In this document: positions 1 to 7,595 of the stretch, one piece after another
How the letters are laid out: each line of letters begins with the position of its first letter
How positions within the stretch are numbered: position 1 is the stretch's first letter
Source of the DNA: a virus
Strand: one strand, 5' to 3'
Length of the DNA: 59,930 bases
IMG/VR virus record: IMGVR_UViG_3300035195_000113
Location: 1-59,930 of that record
The notes under the pieces: model-generated
Databases searched by the model: none
Told to the model about the DNA's origin: nothing
What the model saw: the letters and a program-made list of their open reading frames with translations, nothing else
Position numbers and translations under genes: made by a program

Positions 1-677
1 TTTAAGTTTTCGAAATTAGCTATACTTGTTAAAACAACAATCATATCACCAATAGCATCTTGTATCTCTGGTTTATCATTGTTTATTAAAGCTTGAGCAA
101 GTTCACCAGCTTCTTCCATTAGTTTTAAATACTGTGTATTTGAATTTCCGTGGTCATAGATACCTTTGTCAGTAGCCCACTCTCTTATTTTATCAAACAT
201 CATATACTTTATATAAATCTGAGGTGTATGAAGCGGGTTGTAAAAAGCCTCATAAAAAGCTTTGTTGTATATATAACTTCTTTCGTTATCAAACATAGAA
301 GTTTTAACATTAGCCATTATCCAAGGTATGTTATCTTTTGTTACTTCAAATGTACCAAACTCTGGATGTTGCCATTTTAGACCAATATTATCCTGTAGCC
401 GTCCTTTTAATTTATTGACCGGCATGGGGAATGTTGAGGTTTGTTCTGTTACGTTTATTTTCATTTTATTAAATAGGTTTTTATATAATTTTAAATCCTT
501 CTTATAGCCATAAGACGTTTGAAGTTCTATTTCACGGTCAGATATATAATTTATATCGTCTGACTGCTCAAGAACCTCATACTCTCCCTCCTTATAGCCT
601 TGTATAAGGGTTACTCTGTTCTTAAGATTACGCGTTACGCCAATCTTTTTACCTGGTATGTGGTATAAATAATACAT
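1..677 (-). CDS. GIY-YIG-like / MazG-like fusion protein (partial, C-terminus cut by window edge)
   Basis: Open from ATG at 677 to the window edge without a stop (at least 225 codons). The N-terminus (about residues 1-60) has a GIY-YIG-type pattern: YLYHI near residue 3, then KKIGVTRNLKNR, then a later Glu in DREIELQ. The C-terminal part (about 175-225) has MazG-type nucleotide pyrophosphohydrolase signatures: LMEEAGELAQAL followed by EIQDAIGDMIVVL, matching the ExxE and ExxD metal-binding helices. MazG enzymes hydrolyse NTPs or dNTPs to monophosphates, so with the neighbouring thymidylate-synthase-like enzyme this suggests nucleotide-pool control during infection. It starts inside the last 29 bases of that gene, in keeping with translational coupling. 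The MazG call is fairly firm. The GIY-YIG call is weaker, and the N-terminus may only bind DNA. Confidence 0.7.
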   Translation of the reverse strand, partial: MYYLYHIPGKKIGVTRNLKNRVTLIQGYKEGEYEVLEQSDDINYISDREIELQTSYGYKKDLKLYKNLFNKMKINVTEQTSTFPMPVNKLKGRLQDNIGLKWQHPEFGTFEVTKDNIPWIMANVKTSMFDNERSYIYNKAFYEAFYNPLHTPQIYIKYMMFDKIREWATDKGIYDHGNSNTQYLKLMEEAGELAQALINNDKPEIQDAIGDMIVVLTSIANFENL

Positions 678-1326
678 ATTTTTTAAGTTTATTGTTATAC
701 AAATGCATGTTATGTGCGTGATGGTAATACCAGCCAGTTTCAATAGACAGCCTGTCTGCAACCATTTCTTGTAAAGATGCAAATTGATACTGATCATTAC
801 AAAAGCCGTACCAGATGTCATTAGAACGCATATAGACAGACATACAAAGCTTATCGTTTATAATTGTAAATTGAACAGCATAAGTACATGGTGTATCTTT
901 CTTATAATCATTAAACTCTTTAGCGTCGTATATACTTATTGCTGCGTGTCTAGTTTTAGGGTTTTGCCTTAACTTAGCAACAACATAATCTATTTGGTTG
1001 TTACGTTTCCACTGATAACCATAATTAGAATTTACTTTTCTATCGCTGTTTGCCATCTTTTCCCATATAGGTGGTATCTTACCGTATAGTTCTCCTAGCT
1101 TATCAATACTAGGATCACCTGACAAATACCAAGCCCATTCAGCTGCTGCATATTTTTGACTCCAGTTGCGCTCTTTATTTGTAATAAGCTTATCGCTTGG
1201 ATTCTCTATATAAAAGCCACAGTTAAATAAAGTTTTAGTATCATCAAAATCTTGACCATATTGTATGGCTTGATCTAGTAAAAACTCGTATGCTTCGTTA
1301 GCATTTTTAAATGTTGTATTTATCAT
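649..1326 (-). CDS. Thymidylate synthase family protein, probable dCMP hydroxymethylase
   Basis: 225 aa starting at MINTTF; an in-frame ATG 51 bases upstream would extend it into the preceding gene. Thymidylate-synthase landmarks are present: catalytic Cys147 in TPCTYAVQF, phosphate-binding Arg167 and Asp170 in MRSND, and HLY near residue 208. At the position of the pyrimidine-selecting Asn (Asn177 in E. coli ThyA) this protein has Asp178, in YGFCNDQY. Family knowledge: Asn to Asp at this site distinguishes dCMP hydroxymethylase (T4 gp42 type) from dTMP synthase. The short length also fits the hydroxymethylase. Likely role: converting dCMP to 5-hydroxymethyl-dCMP with methylene-tetrahydrofolate, to make modified DNA. 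A divergent dTMP synthase cannot be excluded. Confidence 0.75.
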   Translation of the reverse strand: MINTTFKNANEAYEFLLDQAIQYGQDFDDTKTLFNCGFYIENPSDKLITNKERNWSQKYAAAEWAWYLSGDPSIDKLGELYGKIPPIWEKMANSDRKVNSNYGYQWKRNNQIDYVVAKLRQNPKTRHAAISIYDAKEFNDYKKDTPCTYAVQFTIINDKLCMSVYMRSNDIWYGFCNDQYQFASLQEMVADRLSIETGWYYHHAHNMHLYNNKLKKYVLFIPHTR

Positions 1327-1549
1327 AATAATATTTGTAATATTTAAATATTGTCTCCCATAACTCCCTTGGGTCAAAAGCTTGAGGTGATCTATTTATC
1401 TTTTTATTTATCTCTACATCTATATACCACCAAGCAAAGTTTTCTTTACAAAATGGAGATATATAAATCCCGTTGTTTATACACCAGTGGTAAGCTTTAA
1501 AATCCTCAGGACTGTATGTATATACTGTTACTGTTTTCTTTTTTCTCAT
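1307..1549 (-). CDS. Hypothetical protein, 80 aa
   Basis: Starts at the ATG that overlaps the stop of the primase-helicase gene (ATGA) and ends 20 bases inside the next gene. It is basic at the N-terminus (RKKKTVTVYTYS) and aromatic-rich, with many Tyr and Trp residues. No domain is recognised. The tight overlaps on both sides support it as a real, translationally coupled gene in the nucleotide/replication operon. Confidence 0.6.
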   Translation of the reverse strand: MRKKKTVTVYTYSPEDFKAYHWCINNGIYISPFCKENFAWWYIDVEINKKINRSPQAFDPRELWETIFKYYKYYYDKYNI

Positions 1550-3258
1550 GCTTCCCAAGGCATAGCCTCATCGTTTATAGACATTTGTTCGTGTGGTATA
1601 AAACAACCTGATCTTGGTTCCCATTTAAAATGAGCTTCAGCGCCATTTTCACCAAGGTTTTGAAACTTAACTTTTAAGACCTTAGCCTTAACTGTTTTAG
1701 CTTCGTAGTCTCTGTGAACTAGTATACCGTGGTAACTAGCATCATACCATTCACCACCACCTTTAATGTTATACATAGTTGGTTCTTCCATTTTACCATC
1801 TTTGTCTTTATACATTTTAGTTGGGTGAGCAACTACAAAAACTAATACATCAAACTTTTTAGCAAAAACCTCTATTTTTGTTAAATACTCCATAGTATAT
1901 CTGTTAACATCTTCAGTCTTACAGTCTACGTCTCTAACTTTATTAAAAGGATCAATTACTAAACATTTGATACCTTTACGTTTAACTAGTTCAGCACCTT
2001 TTCTAAGTACTGATTCAAGAGTGTAACGTTCCATATCAATATGAAAGTAATTACTATTACAATGATCTGCTATTTGATTCCACTTTTCACCATGTATATC
2101 TGCAGCGGTAGGCATACCTTCCCATGTTTTACGCATTAGCTTGTGAGCATGTAAATACGTCGGCGCGTTTTCTGGTGATGCAAAAGCTGTTTTCCAACCG
2201 TAGTTACGATTATATCCGACAACCATTTGATCAACGAAGTCTGATTTGCCGCTACTAGGTATACCAGTGACAGTAATAAATTGACCGGTATAAGTAGAAA
2301 ATATGTCATCAAAATTGGATAAGCCAACTTGGTATCCTTTCTTAAAGCCATTACGAACAAAGTCAGTAACCTCATCTTCAATATCTTTGAATGTCGTAAC
2401 ATTTTCAAGTGGTACGGGTCTCGCTTTGTTAATACGCTTTGCCAGTTCTTGTTTTCCATGTTTTTGTAAGTATTCATTAGCATCTTTACAGTCATCAAAT
2501 GATGCTAGGTAACAAACTTCAGCTCCAAGTCTACGGACTAATTCTGATTGTAATGCTTGTCCTGCCTCGTCTGAGTCAACAGCTAATATTATTTTTTCTT
2601 TATCTTCAAAATAATCAATACAATTATCAAGGTAATCAAGATTATTAGAATTTAATGTAGCTCCGTTAGGAACTGATATAGCGTTTGGTATACCAGCTTC
2701 GTGTAAAGCCAACACGTCCATCTCGCCTTCAGTTATAACGCAAGTGTCATAACCTACTATGCTATTTATATTATAAAATACTTTTTCAGCTCCTTTATAT
2801 AATTTAAAGTTTTTACGACCATCTCTGTATTTAACATTGATAAGTTGGTCACCCATTATATAGTTGAACTGAATAGTGTTCTCGGCTTTGCCGGTTTGTG
2901 GCATCCACTCTTGACCCTCGCCGACCTTTAGATCGACAAGAGTCTGTTGTGAAATACCTCTTGTAGCAAACCACTCTTCTACTTTGGTAGATGGAGGAGC
3001 GTCGTGTATAGCACTTGGCCTTACATAAACTTTCTCGCTAGCACCTTTACGTTGATACGTGTGTAGTTGAAATGATGTGTTACAATTGTGACAAGTACCG
3101 AGACCCCGTTCCCAATCATAAGACGCACATTTAGCCTTTTGATTCTTGGGTTTTCTATCGTGAGAACAAATAGGGCATACACCCTGCTTTTTTCCCTCTT
3201 CAAGCTTATGTTGATTGAATTCATCAATCAAAAATCCATTGATCTCTGTTGTCTGCAT
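1546..3258 (-). CDS. Toprim primase / DnaB-like replicative helicase (T7 gp4 / Twinkle type)
   Basis: 570 aa bifunctional replication protein. The N-terminal zinc-binding domain has C28, C31, C56 and C59 (CPIC and CHNC pairs). The Toprim primase core follows, with E177 in ITEGEMD and the acidic pair D228/D230 in AVDSDEAG. The C-terminal RecA-like helicase domain has Walker A at 332-339 (GIPSSGKS) and a Walker-B-like strand CLVIDPFN. It unwinds the fork and lays down RNA primers at the phage replisome. Length and domain order match the T7 gp4 family, and all key motifs look intact. It heads the run of replication and recombination genes downstream of the SSB-like gene. Confidence 0.93.
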   Translation of the reverse strand: MQTTEINGFLIDEFNQHKLEEGKKQGVCPICSHDRKPKNQKAKCASYDWERGLGTCHNCNTSFQLHTYQRKGASEKVYVRPSAIHDAPPSTKVEEWFATRGISQQTLVDLKVGEGQEWMPQTGKAENTIQFNYIMGDQLINVKYRDGRKNFKLYKGAEKVFYNINSIVGYDTCVITEGEMDVLALHEAGIPNAISVPNGATLNSNNLDYLDNCIDYFEDKEKIILAVDSDEAGQALQSELVRRLGAEVCYLASFDDCKDANEYLQKHGKQELAKRINKARPVPLENVTTFKDIEDEVTDFVRNGFKKGYQVGLSNFDDIFSTYTGQFITVTGIPSSGKSDFVDQMVVGYNRNYGWKTAFASPENAPTYLHAHKLMRKTWEGMPTAADIHGEKWNQIADHCNSNYFHIDMERYTLESVLRKGAELVKRKGIKCLVIDPFNKVRDVDCKTEDVNRYTMEYLTKIEVFAKKFDVLVFVVAHPTKMYKDKDGKMEEPTMYNIKGGGEWYDASYHGILVHRDYEAKTVKAKVLKVKFQNLGENGAEAHFKWEPRSGCFIPHEQMSINDEAMPWEA

Positions 3259-3268
3259 TTAATTTAAT

Positions 3269-3364
3269 TTAATTTATTATTTCTTCGTCTCTACAGTCAG
3301 GGCATATGTCGCAGAACCTATATTCGTCCTGCGTCATACCTTGCCCACACATTTCACAATTCAT
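3269..3364 (-). CDS. Mini zinc-finger-like protein, 31 aa
   Basis: A 31-codon ORF in the gap between the SSB-like gene and the primase-helicase. Its ATG overlaps the SSB-like stop by one base (TAATG). It has two cysteine pairs: CEMC at residues 3-6 and a CDICPDC cluster near the end, typical of a small zinc ribbon. Function unknown. Position and cysteine spacing argue that it is real despite its size. Confidence 0.55.
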   Translation of the reverse strand: MNCEMCGQGMTQDEYRFCDICPDCRDEEIIN

Positions 3365-3675
3365 TAAAACGGTAAATCATCCGCTGGAGCAGCTGCTGGA
3401 GCTTGGGCCATTTGAGGTTGTGCATCTCTAGGTGGAGCAGCAACGTTGTCTCCGTTGGTCCACACTACTTTTACATTACCTAAATAAGTCTTAGCTACTT
3501 TAGCCTCTCTTTCTTCCTTTGATTGTTCTACAACCACAGGGCCTTGATTACCGAACTGATCAACTTCGTCGTTCAGTGTAATCGTAATTGGTAAGTATTT
3601 ACCCTTCTTACCTACATAGATTTTATCTTTAGGTATTTCATTAAGGTTAATACTAGCTTTAATTATACTTGCCAT
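3364..3675 (-). CDS. Single-stranded DNA-binding protein-like
   Basis: 103 aa, beta-rich N-terminal two thirds, then an Ala/Pro/Gln-rich linker ending in DDLPF. That acidic tail with terminal Phe resembles the SSB C-terminal peptide that recruits partner proteins. The position between exonuclease/ERF and primase-helicase genes fits coating of single strands at the fork and during recombination. Classical OB-fold SSB signatures are not obvious, so the assignment rests on the tail, size and context. ATG follows the upstream stop by one base (TAATATG). Confidence 0.7.
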   Translation of the reverse strand: MASIIKASINLNEIPKDKIYVGKKGKYLPITITLNDEVDQFGNQGPVVVEQSKEEREAKVAKTYLGNVKVVWTNGDNVAAPPRDAQPQMAQAPAAAPADDLPF

Positions 3676-3676
3676 A

Positions 3677-3853
3677 TTAGTACGCGTTTAATTGGTTAAA
3701 CATTCTTGTTAATTGCTCTTTTGTAGCACCAGTAGTACGTCTTATATTGTCTACTGCTTTAACATGATTTTGGTTTGTGTAAAAGTTATCTACACTTGTT
3801 TTCACTCCTGTTACTGTACAAATTTTAGTTTGGTTTTTTCTTGGTCTAGCCAT
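3677..3853 (-). CDS. Hypothetical basic protein, 58 aa
   Basis: Starts MARPRKNQT and ends MFNQLNAY; basic and rich in Asn and Thr. The stop is one base before the SSB-like ATG, and the gene follows the exonuclease gene by three bases, so it lies inside the recombination operon. No domain is recognised. The basic N-terminus would suit nucleic-acid binding, but that is a guess. Confidence 0.6.
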   Translation of the reverse strand: MARPRKNQTKICTVTGVKTSVDNFYTNQNHVKAVDNIRRTTGATKEQLTRMFNQLNAY

Positions 3854-3856
3854 AAT

Positions 3857-4588
3857 TTAAAGGGTTTTAGTTAAAAAAAATTGTTGAGGATCAAACTCCT
3901 CGGTCTTAAAAAATAATTTATATTGTTCTGCTGCTTGTTGAACTTTGTCAGCTCCTCTTTCGTAGAACTGTGGTGAGCAGTCAAATATACCTATTTGGTG
4001 AGTTGTTTTGTCTATAACTATAAACAACATTTCATAACCAAACAGTTTACTATAAATATAAGCTTGTGAGTCGTAATTGTACTTAGAAGCTGAATATTTA
4101 AATTTAGTGATGTCTGCTGTTGTTTTCAAATCAATGATCAGCTTTTCATCATGGTTTACAATATCAGCTTTACCTTTCCACATTTCGCCTTCAAGCTCTG
4201 TAATCCCTGGTCTTTCGTATTCTACGTTGTTACCTCGTATAAGATCTCTGCAAACTTCATTTGACATCATTTTATCTGTCATTAGTTCTATCTTATCTAC
4301 CTCCGTTTGTAACAAACATAGTTCACCACCTGAGATCTCTTTATACGCTTTTGAATTTCTATTTGTTGATTCTACAATCTTAAAGTTTTTAAGCTTTTCA
4401 GGTTCTAGTATCGCTGTATGGAAATAACCACCAACTAAAAAAGCAGGTATTTGCTTTGATGGTTGACCTAGCGCTAAAGGATTTGTTAATAAAGTAGAAA
4501 TGTCAGAGTTACTAAGATACTTCTTACCGAAACTACCATAGTAATGCTCATCGTTTTCTAGTTGTTTTAACACATCTTCTTTTTTCAT
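3857..4588 (-). CDS. RecE-like PD-(D/E)XK exonuclease
   Basis: 243 aa. Features of the RecE/exonuclease VIII C-terminal nuclease are visible: an N-terminal YLSNSDIS segment, GGYFHTAILEPEKL, and the catalytic core WKGKADIV followed by IIDLKTT (the D...DLK nuclease motif), then KYNYDSQAYIYSKLFG carrying the QxxxY element. Such enzymes resect 5' strands from double-strand ends to give 3' overhangs. The ERF annealing gene ends directly before this start, so the pair forms a RecET-like recombination module. Confidence in the nuclease fold is high; polarity is inferred from the family. Confidence 0.85.
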   Translation of the reverse strand: MKKEDVLKQLENDEHYYGSFGKKYLSNSDISTLLTNPLALGQPSKQIPAFLVGGYFHTAILEPEKLKNFKIVESTNRNSKAYKEISGGELCLLQTEVDKIELMTDKMMSNEVCRDLIRGNNVEYERPGITELEGEMWKGKADIVNHDEKLIIDLKTTADITKFKYSASKYNYDSQAYIYSKLFGYEMLFIVIDKTTHQIGIFDCSPQFYERGADKVQQAAEQYKLFFKTEEFDPQQFFLTKTL

Positions 4589-5131
4589 CTATAATGTTGT
4601 TAGTTCTTGCTCTGCTTCTTTAGACAGGGCATACTTAGCTTTAATAGCTTCGATTTTACCTCCAGCTTTTACGTAGTCTTTAGCTTTTGCTAACTGATCT
4701 GCTGTTATTGAGGTTTTAGTTTTTGGCGCAAACTTCTTTTTACCATGATCATTAGTGGCATCACTGTCTGCTGTATCGTCAATTAAGAATAAGTTACCTA
4801 ACGCGTATTTTTTAGCGTAAGAAGATGCTGACCCAAACTGTTGAGGTACGTTCATACCTTTTTGGTTTAAGTCTACACCGACTATAGCAGTAGCGTGTAT
4901 AGCATTGTCACCATCACTTACAGAAGCAGTAGACTGCATCATAGGTAAAGGGTCAACACTAATGATCTCTTCATTAATTGTTACTGTAACTCCTAGCTCT
5001 AATAGAAAGGGTTTTGTTGCTTCGAGAATGTCTTCGGCTGATCTGAAGTTGTATTTGCCAAAGGAATTAAATCTACTTTTTTTCGATTTAAATTTTGTCT
5101 GGATTGTAGCCAGCTTTTCGTTTATAGTCAT
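4589..5131 (-). CDS. erf: ERF-family single-strand annealing protein
   Basis: 180 aa. N-terminal FGKYNFRSAEDILEATKPFL, then VTINEE, HATAIVGVDL and FGSASSYAKKYALGNLFLIDD are the hallmark ERF/RecT-like annealase blocks. After about residue 125 comes a Lys/Thr-rich linker and a small helical tail. The protein should coat single-stranded DNA and anneal complementary strands, working with the adjacent RecE-like exonuclease in recombination and end repair. It lies right before the exonuclease gene and after a 61-bp gap that may hold a promoter. Confidence 0.88.
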   Translation of the reverse strand: MTINEKLATIQTKFKSKKSRFNSFGKYNFRSAEDILEATKPFLLELGVTVTINEEIISVDPLPMMQSTASVSDGDNAIHATAIVGVDLNQKGMNVPQQFGSASSYAKKYALGNLFLIDDTADSDATNDHGKKKFAPKTKTSITADQLAKAKDYVKAGGKIEAIKAKYALSKEAEQELTTL

Positions 5132-5192
5132 TGGTTTATGGTTTTTCTTATTAGTATAATTACATATATTATTTAATATTTAATCACTTAAA

Positions 5193-5951
5193 CTACAGGT
5201 AATCAAGCACTTGCGAGTGATCTACACTGTCTATAAGTTTTTGCACAGCTTGTTTTTTTAACTGAGAAACTCTAACATAGGAGCTACTACCTTGTATTTT
5301 TAAAGCTTTAGCTATTTCTTTAGCTGGATGCTTATCACAGTCTAAACCATAGCTAAGTCTAAGTATATTAAACTCTAACTCATTTAAATGTTTTTTAAGT
5401 AAGCCAGTTAAGTATATGTTTAGTATTTGTTGATTATATGGTTCTGATTTATCAGGTATATCATATATAGGGTTGTCGTCATTATTAGGTTTTTCATCTA
5501 TACTTAAAAATATAGAATTAAAAAACATAGCAACCATCTTTTCATCTTTACCAAAGTTTTTACGTATGTCATTTAATTTGTGCTCTGGTATACGTATATC
5601 ACCTCTGTTTATATCTATAGATCTTCTTATAGCTCCTTTAATTCTTTTACTAAAGAAAGACTTTAATGTCTTTTCATAGTCTTCTGATTTTTCTAGTGTT
5701 GGCCAGTCTAATCTATCAACAGCTTTAGTTAATCCAGCTCCGCCTGCAGATATTAAATCTAGTATACTTTGTACACCTGATGCTTGTTGGGTTGTAGAGA
5801 ATTTTCTAGCTAAGCTTTCTACTAACGGCATAAACTTAGTTATAAGCTCTTCCCTAGTACAGTCTTTCCAGTCTTTTCCTTCTAGCCTTAACAAAGCTTG
5901 TTTAAGATCTTCTTTATATCTTATATAGTTTTGTATGTTATACTTCTTCAT
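5193..5951 (-). CDS. Phage-encoded sigma-70-family RNA polymerase sigma factor
   Basis: 252 aa. Region-2-like segment: LITKFMPLVESLARKF, then DLISAGGAGLTKAVDRLDW, matching the sigma 2.1-2.4 pattern (core binding and -10 recognition). The basic KRIKGAIRRSIDINRGDIRIP resembles region 3. The C-terminus has LNELEFNILRLSYGLD, then HPAKEIAKALKIQGSSSYVRVSQL, a region-4 helix-turn-helix. It probably redirects host RNA polymerase to phage promoters, and the repeated 33-bp elements between 8.7 and 13.2 kb are the obvious candidates. The start overlaps the previous gene by 14 bases. Confidence 0.85.
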   Translation of the reverse strand: MKKYNIQNYIRYKEDLKQALLRLEGKDWKDCTREELITKFMPLVESLARKFSTTQQASGVQSILDLISAGGAGLTKAVDRLDWPTLEKSEDYEKTLKSFFSKRIKGAIRRSIDINRGDIRIPEHKLNDIRKNFGKDEKMVAMFFNSIFLSIDEKPNNDDNPIYDIPDKSEPYNQQILNIYLTGLLKKHLNELEFNILRLSYGLDCDKHPAKEIAKALKIQGSSSYVRVSQLKKQAVQKLIDSVDHSQVLDYL

Positions 5952-6552
5952 TTAATAATGTTTTTTCATGTGTTAGTTCCTTGTTCATAGTTCTATAAAT
6001 AGTTCTTGAGGAGCAATCGAGTAGACCTGCTATTCTACTTATTGTTATCTTTTTACCTAAGTGGTTCAAGTCTAACATGCATTGGTATACAGCCTCTTGG
6101 TCTACTTTGCTTGCTCTTCCTATTAGTTTACCAACTATAGACATCTTTTCCTCAGGGGTTAAGCCGCTATAGTCTTTAAATATTACCTTACGTATTCTAT
6201 TAGAAGGTGGATCACCACCTTGACTAAAAACATCTTCAATCATGTTGTTTAATATCTTTTCACTAATAAAAAAAGTTACAAATCCATTTTCTTTATCAGC
6301 TATAAACCTAAATAATGTATATAACTCTTCGGGAGTTATTTCGTTTAAATAATACAAAACAAGCATGTGCCATTTCAAAGACTTGTATGTTGTAATCTTT
6401 GCTTTACTACGAAACAAGTGATAACACTCGTACGTACCATCCGCGTAATACGCGTACTTGGCAGTATCCAGTGTGGGCTTATCGTTGATAGGATCTATTC
6501 GATACCTTATCCTACGATCATTTAGCCATTTTATTTTTCTTTCTTGTGACAT
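5938..6552 (-). CDS. Putative DNA-binding protein with C-terminal helix-turn-helix
   Basis: 204 aa. The C-terminal stretch KITISRIAGLLDCSSRTIYRTMNKEL is a clear HTH (helix, CSS turn, recognition helix RTIYRTM). The N-terminal 100 residues are aromatic and charged with no recognised domain. It overlaps the sigma-factor start by 14 bases and is coupled to it, so a role as a transcriptional co-regulator of that sigma factor is plausible. It was not recognised as a named family. Confidence 0.65.
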   Translation of the reverse strand: MSQERKIKWLNDRRIRYRIDPINDKPTLDTAKYAYYADGTYECYHLFRSKAKITTYKSLKWHMLVLYYLNEITPEELYTLFRFIADKENGFVTFFISEKILNNMIEDVFSQGGDPPSNRIRKVIFKDYSGLTPEEKMSIVGKLIGRASKVDQEAVYQCMLDLNHLGKKITISRIAGLLDCSSRTIYRTMNKELTHEKTLLNEEV

Positions 6553-6586
6553 AAGCTAGTTACTTATTAATACTTAAGGGCTGTTG

Positions 6587-6697
6587 TCACAGTCCTTTCT
6601 TTTTAGGTTTAGTTCTTGGTTTAATAAAATTTTTAATTTTATCTTTGATGCCAAAGGCATTTGTGTTAATTAAATGTATTGCTTGTTTTCTACTCAT
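6587..6697 (-). CDS. Hypothetical basic micro-protein, 36 aa
   Basis: ATG at 6697 overlaps the end of the barrel-domain gene by eight bases; stop at 6587. MSRKQAIHL then a Lys-rich tail (KPRTKPKKKGL). Strongly basic. No function can be assigned. Confidence 0.4.
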   Translation of the reverse strand: MSRKQAIHLINTNAFGIKDKIKNFIKPRTKPKKKGL

Positions 6698-7031
6698 TTA
6701 TAATTGTTATTTTTACGTTAGTCCATTTACCTCCTTTTACGTCTTTATTCACTAGGAAGTCAATTCGTTTTGTCCATCTTTTATTCATTCGATCTTCAAT
6801 AGTCCATTCACCATCTAACTGTCCTGCTCCTTCAATGCAAACTCTAGTACCAAACACTAAGCCGTGTTGTTCTAGATCTCTAGATACCGCTATCCAGCGA
6901 TGACCTTGAGGATTAGCTTCATTAATAGTTTTTAACGAAGCTGTAGTTAAATAGTCTGCATTGCATTGAGCAGGATCAGCATGGTATATTGTCGCTGTAA
7001 CCAACAACATTTTCAATGTATTTAGTATCAT
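6690..7031 (-). CDS. Double-psi beta-barrel (3D/RlpA-like) domain protein
   Basis: 113 aa; ATG at 7031 is used, but an ATG seven codons later would reduce overlap with the previous gene. VTATIYH at the start, WIAVSRDL, FGTRVCIEG and GEWTIEDRMNKRWTKRIDFLV follow the pattern of 3D/RlpA-type double-psi barrels, including the conserved Asp residues (IED, RIDF). Such domains occur in lytic transglycosylases and other cell-wall proteins, so a role in cell-wall degradation is possible. The N-terminus is mildly hydrophobic but not a clean signal peptide. Catalysis is not shown. Confidence 0.55.
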   Translation of the reverse strand: MILNTLKMLLVTATIYHADPAQCNADYLTTASLKTINEANPQGHRWIAVSRDLEQHGLVFGTRVCIEGAGQLDGEWTIEDRMNKRWTKRIDFLVNKDVKGGKWTNVKITIINE

Positions 7032-7488
7032 ATAATTTTTCTTTGTGATGCGCTATGTTTTTCTTCTCGTGTATATAGTACAGCCAGTACGCGTGTATAG
7101 CACTTTCACGCTTGTATTCATCAGGCATACACTGTGGAGGTTCTGAAAAACCTACGTGGAATATGCCGCCTGGATATTTAGCTAAAACTTTTTTGCATTT
7201 AGTAATAGTTAAATGTGTCTTACCATAACGTTTTGTATACTCGTCACCTAATGCTAGCATATGGTAGTATAACCATAAATAATGACTAGCACTTTGTCTA
7301 ACCCATATAGTTGATGGGTGATTTTTGTGAGCTACTTTATAGGGTATATCATCAGACTCTTCAGGACAAAGTAAGTGGTGTGCAGTACATAACATCTGAG
7401 CAGATTCAAGTATCATCTTGACAACGTGCTTATTATACTGAACTTGCGCAGCTTTAACTGGGTCTTTGTCTAAATAAAATATATTCAT
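6976..7488 (-). CDS. Conserved phage protein of unknown function, 170 aa
   Basis: Begins MNIFYLDKDPVKAAQ, followed by NKHVVKMILESAQMLCTAHH, HKNHPSTIWVRQS and EPPQCMPDEYK. I recognise this conserved pattern from proteins common in T4-like and other aquatic phages, but I know of no established biochemical function. The many conserved His, Asp and Trp residues suggest an enzyme. ATG overlaps the preceding stop (ATGA). Confidence 0.75.
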   Translation of the reverse strand: MNIFYLDKDPVKAAQVQYNKHVVKMILESAQMLCTAHHLLCPEESDDIPYKVAHKNHPSTIWVRQSASHYLWLYYHMLALGDEYTKRYGKTHLTITKCKKVLAKYPGGIFHVGFSEPPQCMPDEYKRESAIHAYWLYYIHEKKNIAHHKEKLYDTKYIENVVGYSDNIPC

Positions 7489-7595
7489 CTGTATCTAGTT
7501 TTATTTACTCTATTATAGTGAGCATCTAATAATAAGTGTACTACTTCTTCGCTTATCATATTATCGTTATATAATTGGTATATTAGTTTACTCAT
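7485..7595 (-). CDS. Hypothetical micro-protein, 36 aa
   Basis: Starts MSKLIYQLYNDN at the ATG overlapping the end of the ligase gene and ends at the ATGA junction with the next gene. Longer in-frame readings begin inside the ligase gene and are less likely. Helical with a basic C-terminus (YNRVNKTRYR). Function unknown. Confidence 0.5.
   Translation of the reverse strand: MSKLIYQLYNDNMISEEVVHLLLDAHYNRVNKTRYR

Noticed and set aside
2136-2498. 120-aa frame inside the primase-helicase gene
   Set aside because: Same strand but different frame within strongly conserved coding sequence; no domain or start context.
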